Shown here: positions 5,400 through 10,309 of the stretch, one piece after another | Numbering within the stretch: position 1 is the first letter of the stretch | Layout: each line of letters begins with the position of its first letter | Assembly: GCA_946610835.1 (NCBI GenBank) | Contig: CAMOCU010000013.1 | Coordinates: 1-10,309 of the forward strand | Reading direction: 5' to 3' | Source: an uncultured Clostridia bacterium | Lineage (GTDB): Bacteria; Bacillota; Clostridia; Oscillospirales; Acutalibacteraceae | Length of the DNA: 10,309 nucleotides | Notes under the pieces: generated by a model | Database searches by the model: none | Told to the model about the DNA's origin: nothing | What the model saw: only the letters and a program-made list of their open reading frames with translations | Translations under genes and position numbers: made by a program

Positions 5400-7856
5400 A
5401 TGATGCATCACAGCTTGAAATTTGACAAAGATCGCTTTTTTTCGCCGGATATTGCCGATGCACCGGTATACATCTGGGTTTGGAACGATTTGTGTACACG
5501 CGAAAGAATCGACACACAGCTTTCGGAGATGCAGCGTCTCGGTATACGCGCTTTCTACATTCTTCCGGAACCAAAAGAATTCCGCCCGCACAGTATGCCG
5601 ACCCATCTTGCCCCCGGCTACCTTTCTGAAGAATATTTCGATCTGTGCGCCTATGCGGTCGAAAAGGGCAGCGCGCTTGGAATGCGGTGCTGGATCTACG
5701 ACGAAGGCGGATGGCCTTCCGGCGGCGCGTGCGGACAGGTGCTGCGCGATCATCCGGAATATGCGCGTCAGGTGCTGCGTGTGTCGGAACGTGCATTTAC
5801 GGCCGGGGATGTGTATAAGCCTTCTTCGCCGGATGTGCTGGCGTCGTTTGTGCAGGATCGGGAGCGGATTTGGCCGGCATACAGATTTAAATCCGATGTG
5901 ACTGTGACCGAGTACAGAATTGAGCGCGAAATCAGCGGCGATTCGGATTATCCCGATCTGCTCTGCGCGGATGCGGCGGATTATTTTATCCGTATCACGC
6001 ACGAGAAATATGCTGCATCCTTGAAAGACGCGCTCGGTAAAACCGTAACGGCGGTGTTTACCGACGAGCCGAAAGCGCCTTCCCCGGCATTCAGCTGCGC
6101 GCTCGCAGAACAGTATGCTTCCGAATACGGTGAATCTGTTTTGGCGCATCTGCCGCTGATTGCCGGCAGAACAGAGCCGACACAGGATAACGTGCACGTT
6201 TTGCATCGCTGGTACGATCTGTGCAGCCGAATGTTTTGCAACCATTTCTTGCTTGCATGCAAAAAGTGGGCAAATGCGCATGGTATGGCGTTTACCGGAC
6301 ATATGGACAAAGATCATGCGCCGCTCGGCTGTGTGCGCGGCGGCGGAAATTTTCATTTGCTGCGCGCATTGCGCTGTCTGGATATTCCGGGTGTGGATGT
6401 GATCTGGCGGCAGCTGTATCCTGAAAGCAGCACGGCGGACAGGGACGATATGAACGCCTACAACGGATTTTTTCCGCGATACGCATCCTCTGCAGCCGCA
6501 CAGAACGGCACAGATCTTGCCATGGCAGAGGTGTTTGGCGTAGCAGGGCCGGGACTGACCTACGACGTAATGCGCTATACTGTGGGGTATCTCGCTGTTC
6601 GCGGCGTCAGCATGTTCAACCTGTTCAATTTTCCGCTCGGACGTTCCGGCGCGCTGCTTGCGCAGGAATTGCCTGTGTATACGGAAGAGCAAATGTATTA
6701 CAGGGATCTCCCCGCGTTCAACCGTTACATGGAGCGCCTGTCTTATGTCTCTTCACTCGGAAAACGCGTATGCACGACAGGACTGTATTATCCTGTCCGG
6801 GATTTTCAGGGCGGACTGAACGCACAGGCTGTTTCGCAGGCGTTTGATTCAATCGGCAGAGCGATGGAAGCGCGGATGATAGATTTTGATCTTTTGGACG
6901 ACGACATTCTGCAGGTGGCTGCAGGCGTGGACGACGGCTGCCTTCGCATTGGCAGCGCCGTGTATCGGCAGCTCGTTCTGCCCGAACACGCATCTGTTCC
7001 GAAGAAAATTCAGACGGTTCTGGAACGCTTCGTGCGGGGTGGAGGAAAGGTATTATACGGTCTTCCGGATCTGCCGCCGGTCATTCGGGCGGAAGGTGTG
7101 GGTTTGCGTGCTATGCACAGAAAGACGGAAAATGCCGATCTGTTCTGCCTGTTCCGGGAATCAGGTGAGAGCGGTTTATACCGTGTGCACTTGGGCGCAG
7201 AAAGCGGTTATCTGCTGAATCTGACAGACGGAACGCTACAGCGGTTTCAGACGGAAGGGGGAGAATGGAGTCTGTCTCTGGCCGTCGGAGAAACAGCCGT
7301 GATCTTGCTGACGGATGAAAATTTGTGTGCGCAGACTTGTAAGGAATACACGCATCCGCATACGCTCCCGGATGCGTTCCAATTCCGCAGGCAAGCGGAG
7401 CTGATATGTGATGAAAACGGTTTTAAATCGATTGAACATGCGGACAAAGCTGTATCCGTGCAGCGGGGGGACTGGGCTTGTCAGGTCGGCAGCGCATATT
7501 CGGGCAGCTGTGTCTATGAAACGTCCTTTACGCTTCCGGATGAAAAATGCGGCAAAGAGGGAAAACTGAATCTCGGCGATGTGCGTTTCACAGCGGCGGT
7601 ATCCCTCAATGATACCTTTTTGGGGACTGTTTTCGCGCCGCCGTATACGCTTAAAATTCCGCAGGGTGTTCTGTGCCGCCGGAATACACTCAAAGTTGTT
7701 GTAACGAACACGTCCGCCAATTGGTATGTGCACACCGATTATTTTGACAAGTGGAACCGCAATGAGTTGTCGCCGTATTTTGAAACGGAAAAATCATATG
7801 CAAAAGACAGCGCCTGCGGCGGATTGTACGGGCCGGTTTGCCTGTATACGAATTGA
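5400..7856 (+). CDS. Large GH106-like glycoside hydrolase, no signal peptide
   Basis: The 818-residue protein begins at ATG 5400, with GAGGAG (5388-5393) 6 bases upstream and only 14 bases after the transporter stop; a second ATG follows at 5403. Residues of about 20-400 form the catalytic barrel region: YIWVWND (24-30), WIYDEGGWPSGG (98-109), FTDEP with Glu223, and AEVFGVAG with Glu377. A central alpha/beta domain (about 440-590) carries the YRQLVLPEHA and RGGGKVLYG motifs common in these enzymes. The C-terminal beta-sandwich (about 700-818) has the GH2-type sugar-binding pattern NLGDV...LGTVFAPPY...NTLKVVVTNT (724-772). This order resembles GH106 alpha-L-rhamnosidases and their uncharacterised relatives in Clostridia. 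The lack of a signal peptide indicates cytoplasmic action on imported oligosaccharides. The sugar released is uncertain; rhamnose is only one possibility, and the catalytic residues named are candidates. Confidence 0.8.
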   Translation: MMHHSLKFDKDRFFSPDIADAPVYIWVWNDLCTRERIDTQLSEMQRLGIRAFYILPEPKEFRPHSMPTHLAPGYLSEEYFDLCAYAVEKGSALGMRCWIYDEGGWPSGGACGQVLRDHPEYARQVLRVSERAFTAGDVYKPSSPDVLASFVQDRERIWPAYRFKSDVTVTEYRIEREISGDSDYPDLLCADAADYFIRITHEKYAASLKDALGKTVTAVFTDEPKAPSPAFSCALAEQYASEYGESVLAHLPLIAGRTEPTQDNVHVLHRWYDLCSRMFCNHFLLACKKWANAHGMAFTGHMDKDHAPLGCVRGGGNFHLLRALRCLDIPGVDVIWRQLYPESSTADRDDMNAYNGFFPRYASSAAAQNGTDLAMAEVFGVAGPGLTYDVMRYTVGYLAVRGVSMFNLFNFPLGRSGALLAQELPVYTEEQMYYRDLPAFNRYMERLSYVSSLGKRVCTTGLYYPVRDFQGGLNAQAVSQAFDSIGRAMEARMIDFDLLDDDILQVAAGVDDGCLRIGSAVYRQLVLPEHASVPKKIQTVLERFVRGGGKVLYGLPDLPPVIRAEGVGLRAMHRKTENADLFCLFRESGESGLYRVHLGAESGYLLNLTDGTLQRFQTEGGEWSLSLAVGETAVILLTDENLCAQTCKEYTHPHTLPDAFQFRRQAELICDENGFKSIEHADKAVSVQRGDWACQVGSAYSGSCVYETSFTLPDEKCGKEGKLNLGDVRFTAAVSLNDTFLGTVFAPPYTLKIPQGVLCRRNTLKVVVTNTSANWYVHTDYFDKWNRNELSPYFETEKSYAKDSACGGLYGPVCLYTN

Positions 7857-7874
7857 CGCCAGGTTTAAACGGGT

Positions 7875-7904
7875 TTGCCGTTCTCCGGGAAGTCTTATAT
7901 AAGA
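7875..7904 (+). promoter_or_regulatory. Possible internal promoter overlapped by a 12-bp palindrome
   Basis: The 136-base gap between the two hydrolase genes is the longest inside the operon. It holds a perfect palindrome, TCTTATATAAGA (7893-7904), containing a -10-like TATAAG (7898-7903), 17 bases after a -35-like TTGCCG (7875-7880). A palindrome over a -10 box is a typical repressor-site arrangement. A weak hairpin, AACGG/CCGTT, overlaps the -35 region and lacks a T-tract, so it is not a terminator. Confidence 0.3.
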
Positions 7905-7992
7905 GCGCCGAATGCATCAGAGGAATCTATATCCTGCGGTATGCGCTGTATCTTGGTGATTTGAATACGATCAAAGCAAGGAGAGAACACAC

Positions 7993-8856
7993 ATGACCAA
8001 CGACAGAATCCATATTCGCGATCCGTTCGTACTCGCGGAGAACGGGACATATTATCTCTATGGTACACGCGCGCGGGATTTCGGCATGCGAACGGGCGGA
8101 TTTGACGTGTACACCGGGACAGATTTGCACAATTGGACGCGACCGCATGCGGTGTTTGATTCTGAAAAGTACGGCATGAACAGTGCGAGCAACTGGGCGC
8201 CGGAAGTGCATCGGTATGCGGGACGGTACTATCTTTTTGCGACTTTCGCGCAGCCGAACGGTCGCCGCGGCACGTATTCGCTTGTGTCCGAAAGTCCACT
8301 CGGGCCGTTCGCGCCAAACAGCGACGGCGCACTCACGCCGCCGGAATGGGAAAGTCTTGACGGCACACTTTGGATCGAGGACGGCAAACCGTATCTCGTG
8401 TTTTGCCACGAGCATATTCAAATCGGCAACGGGACGGTCTGCTGTGTGGAGCTGTCGCAGGATCTGCGCCGTGCGGCAGGGGAGCCGAAACTGCTTTTTG
8501 CAGGGTCGGAAGCTTATGGTGTGCCGGAAAACCCGGATGGCAGATATGTAACAGACGGGCCGTTTTTGTATCGCGGCACGCAAGGGAACCTGTTTATGAT
8601 CTGGTCAACTTGTCCTCCGGAAGGGTATTATCAGGGAATCTGTACCTCGCGAACCGGCCGCGTAACAGGACCCTGGACGCAGCTTCCGCCGCTGTACACG
8701 CAAGACGGCGGACATGGTATGCTGTTTCGCACATTTGCCGGTGAACTGTGTCTGACATTGCACAGCCCGAATCGTTCCATGTCCGAACATCCCGTGTTTT
8801 TTTCTGTTGCGGATTGCGGAACACGGCTGGAAATTGTCGGCAGATTGGATGTATAA
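7993..8856 (+). CDS. Glycoside hydrolase family 43-type beta-propeller enzyme
   Basis: The 287-residue protein is a single five-bladed propeller domain without a signal peptide, so it is probably cytoplasmic. The ATG at 7993 has AAGGAG (7978-7983) 9 bases upstream. GH43 landmarks appear in order: IRDPF with Asp10 as the likely catalytic base, NWAPE (67-71), SLDGTLW with Asp123 as the pKa-modulating aspartate, a position-equivalent of the general acid in TDGPFLYR at Asp188, and DGGHGMLF with His241. GH43 enzymes remove arabinose, xylose or galactose from plant glycans. Here the acid position carries Asp where Glu is usual, a form I associate with a subset of GH43-like proteins of gut bacteria. 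The protein lacks the extra C-terminal beta-sandwich many GH43 enzymes have. Its stop codon overlaps the ribosome binding site of the next gene. Confidence 0.88.
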   Translation: MTNDRIHIRDPFVLAENGTYYLYGTRARDFGMRTGGFDVYTGTDLHNWTRPHAVFDSEKYGMNSASNWAPEVHRYAGRYYLFATFAQPNGRRGTYSLVSESPLGPFAPNSDGALTPPEWESLDGTLWIEDGKPYLVFCHEHIQIGNGTVCCVELSQDLRRAAGEPKLLFAGSEAYGVPENPDGRYVTDGPFLYRGTQGNLFMIWSTCPPEGYYQGICTSRTGRVTGPWTQLPPLYTQDGGHGMLFRTFAGELCLTLHSPNRSMSEHPVFFSVADCGTRLEIVGRLDV

Positions 8857-8861
8857 GGAGG
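8855..8861 (+). promoter_or_regulatory. Ribosome binding site overlapping the GH43 stop codon
   Basis: AAGGAGG overlaps the TAA stop (8854-8856) and lies 5 bases before ATG 8867. It decides the start of the rhodanese lipoprotein against the in-frame upstream ATGs at 8807 and 8849, and it suggests translational coupling to the GH43 gene. Confidence 0.8.
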
Positions 8862-8866
8862 ACGAT

Positions 8867-9595
8867 ATGCACAGAACTATTCTCTTTATTGTACTTGCGG
8901 CGTTTGTCGCGTTTGCAGCGGTTGCTTTTGCGGCCTGCACTGCACCTTCTCCGCATTCGGACGACGATCTGCAAAAGCAAGGGTTTGTGCAGATTTCACA
9001 GGCCGAAGCGGTTGAACGCATGGGTCAAGCGGACGGGCATATCATTCTGGATGTACGGCGGGAGGATGAGTTTGCCGCTGGTCATATTCCTGATGCTATC
9101 TGTTTGCCGAACGAATCCATCGGCAATTCCCGGCCATCTGTTTTGCCGGATTTGAACCAGATTCTGCTGATCTATTGCCGAAGCGGCAACCGCAGCAAAC
9201 AGGCGGCGCAAAAGCTGGCGAATCTCGGATACACGCAAGTCTATGAATTCGGCGGTATCCTGGATTGGCAGGGAGAGACGGTGACCGGTTCGGCACAAAA
9301 GGAATATGTGCTGCAGTTTGAATCTTTTGATGGCGGCGGACCGAATTATAGTGTCGAAGCGGCCGATCCATCCATTGTCAGCTGGTCGATTTCGCGTCAA
9401 TACAGCGATCCGGATCATGAATTGCTGGATGGCGCATCCTATTCCGTACTGATTACGCTGACTGCGTTGCAGCCGGGACGCACAACGTTGACGGTGACTG
9501 CAAATTCTCCGATTCAGCCGTCTGAACAGTTGGTTTATGATGTGCTCGTGGATTCCGACCTCCGTTTTTTGCGCGTTGCGCAGACAGAAGGATAA
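8867..9595 (+). CDS. Rhodanese-domain lipoprotein with C-terminal Ig-like domain
   Basis: The 242-residue protein starts with a lipoprotein signal peptide (MHRT, a hydrophobic core, then VAFAAC with Cys24 as the likely lipidated residue). Phe at position -3 of the lipobox is less common than Leu. Residues of about 35-145 form a rhodanese domain: ILDVRREDEFAAGHIPDA, then the active-site loop CRSGNRS with Cys104, then GYTQVYEFGGILDW. Rhodaneses carry persulfide on this cysteine and transfer sulfur, though many extracytoplasmic ones have unknown substrates. Residues of about 155-242 look like a small beta-sandwich (SYSVLITLTALQPGRTTLTV) of Ig-like or protease-inhibitor-like type. The protein would sit on the outer face of the membrane. 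It starts 10 bases after the GH43 stop and ends just before a terminator, so it is the last gene of the operon. A link to sugar metabolism is not evident. Confidence 0.88.
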   Translation: MHRTILFIVLAAFVAFAAVAFAACTAPSPHSDDDLQKQGFVQISQAEAVERMGQADGHIILDVRREDEFAAGHIPDAICLPNESIGNSRPSVLPDLNQILLIYCRSGNRSKQAAQKLANLGYTQVYEFGGILDWQGETVTGSAQKEYVLQFESFDGGGPNYSVEAADPSIVSWSISRQYSDPDHELLDGASYSVLITLTALQPGRTTLTVTANSPIQPSEQLVYDVLVDSDLRFLRVAQTEG

Positions 9596-9601
9596 ACGCA
9601 G

Positions 9602-9627
9602 AAGGCCGCGGTGCGGCTTTCTTTTCT
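9602..9627 (+). terminator. Intrinsic terminator of the carbohydrate operon
   Basis: AAGGCCGC (9602-9609) pairs with GCGGCTTT (9613-9620), including one G-U pair, around a 3-base loop, and is followed by CTTTTCT. It begins 7 bases after the stop of the lipoprotein gene. The T-tract is interrupted by C, so termination may be partial. Confidence 0.7.
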
Positions 9628-9671
9628 ATTCCATTCTATAAGGACACACAAGGACTGAAAGGAAAAGTGCT

Positions 9672-10309
9672 ATGCATCCGATTCATACTGTGTTTGAAAA
9701 GCTGGTGCAGCTGTATTTTGATTCTGCGGCAGCCGGAAAAAGCCGCCGCAGCCGCGGTGCGTTTGGTCTGCGTCTGCTGTGCCGCAAGCATTACGGGTTG
9801 ACGACTGTGTTCGGTTGGGAGGGCGATCAACACGCGCCGATCGCGTTCATTGACGGCTGCTATCTGCTGCGCGACCGCGGCAATTTGCTGATTCATTTTG
9901 GGTTTGAAGCAAAGCATATCACATCCAAAATCCATTGGGAATTGCGAGAGGGCTTTTTGCCCTGTACAGTCAGCAGCTTTACAGCGGGAGAACTCCGCGT
10001 AAAGGTGGAAAGCTTTGCAGATAAGCTGACTGTAGAAGGTCTGGATTATGTTGCGGCATATTCCAAATTGACCGTAACCAACACGGGCAATCAGATTGCT
10101 GTGCTTCCTGCTGTTTCGCCTTACCTGATTGCGCTCAGCGAAACGCAGGATATTCTGCCGCCTGGGGAGACGGTCGAGCTGACCTATGTGGTGGGCGCGG
10201 ATCGCTTTGGCGGCCGATACGCTTATCCGTCGGCGGATACTTTGAAGCGGGAAGGGGATTTCGATACCCATTATGCCCACATGCGTGCATATTGGCTTGA
10301 CCGTCTGTC
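9672..10309 (+). CDS. N-terminal part of a probable glycoside-hydrolase-like protein (partial at right edge)
   Basis: A reading frame opens at ATG 9672, preceded by AAAGGA (9658-9663) with 8 bases of spacing, and stays open for 212 codons to the window end. No signal peptide is present (it starts MHPIHTVFEKLVQLYFDS). Residues of about 40-180 are rich in alternating beta-strands (LLIHFGFEAKHI, LRVKVESFADKLTVEG, SKLTVTNTGNQIAVLP), indicating a beta-sandwich. The last visible part (VGADRFGG, then FDTHYAHMRAYWLDRL) resembles the link between such a sandwich and an (alpha/alpha)6 catalytic barrel, as in GH65/GH94/GH116-like enzymes. The family cannot be fixed without the C-terminal part. It lies downstream of the operon terminator but continues the carbohydrate theme and may be expressed by read-through; no clear promoter of its own is seen in the 76-base gap. 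Confidence 0.7.
   Translation, partial: MHPIHTVFEKLVQLYFDSAAAGKSRRSRGAFGLRLLCRKHYGLTTVFGWEGDQHAPIAFIDGCYLLRDRGNLLIHFGFEAKHITSKIHWELREGFLPCTVSSFTAGELRVKVESFADKLTVEGLDYVAAYSKLTVTNTGNQIAVLPAVSPYLIALSETQDILPPGETVELTYVVGADRFGGRYAYPSADTLKREGDFDTHYAHMRAYWLDRL

Noticed and set aside
5367..6692. A 441-codon open frame on the minus strand across the GH106-like gene
   Set aside because: It is a shadow of the plus-strand gene, with a basic low-information translation and no recognisable motif.
1..10309. CRISPR array, toxin-antitoxin pair, retron or phage genes
   Set aside because: No regularly spaced repeats, reverse transcriptase, nuclease, integrase or phage structural motifs were seen on either strand.

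Overview
The window reads like a piece of a Gram-positive Clostridia chromosome, most likely a gut Oscillospirales/Ruminococcaceae-type bacterium. The evidence is strong AAGGAGG-type ribosome binding sites, a consensus SigA promoter in front of a tRNA gene, short U-tailed intrinsic terminators, moderately GC-rich codon use, and a dense set of carbohydrate-active genes all on the plus strand. The taxon is an inference; no marker gene is present.

Layout. (1) 2-388: C-terminal end of an unrecognised membrane protein entering from the left. (2) 460-2343: a secreted DUF4838-family protein with an N-terminal signal peptide. (3) 2368-2566: a self-contained tRNA-Gln(CTG) unit with an A/T-rich upstream element, a consensus promoter, a short leader hairpin, the tRNA with encoded CCA, and an intrinsic terminator. 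(4) 2575-2735: a 161-bp element with imperfect 18-bp terminal inverted repeats flanked by a TAAG direct repeat. Its ends extend into a stem of about 32 pairs enclosing three smaller hairpins, so it looks like a MITE-like element or a structured RNA. (5) 2915-9595: a probable five-gene operon encoding a Gfo/Idh/MocA-type oxidoreductase, an MFS transporter, a large GH106-like glycoside hydrolase without a signal peptide, a GH43-type beta-propeller glycosidase, and a rhodanese-domain lipoprotein. An intrinsic terminator follows at 9602-9627. (6) 9672-10309: the start of a further gene, open at the right edge, that looks like the N-terminal beta-sandwich part of a glycoside-hydrolase-like protein.

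How it may work together (inference). The secreted DUF4838 protein could act on a polysaccharide or glycan outside the cell. The MFS permease would import a small oligosaccharide or glycoside. The two glycosidases lacking signal peptides would cleave it in the cytoplasm and the Gfo/Idh/MocA protein would oxidise or otherwise transform the released sugar. The substrate cannot be read from sequence; a deoxy-sugar, pentose or uronate glycoside is the kind of target these families suggest. The rhodanese lipoprotein has no obvious role in sugar use and is the odd member of the operon.

Most of the window is an ordinary sugar-utilisation region. The part least explained by known gene content is the folded inverted-repeat element at 2575-2735.
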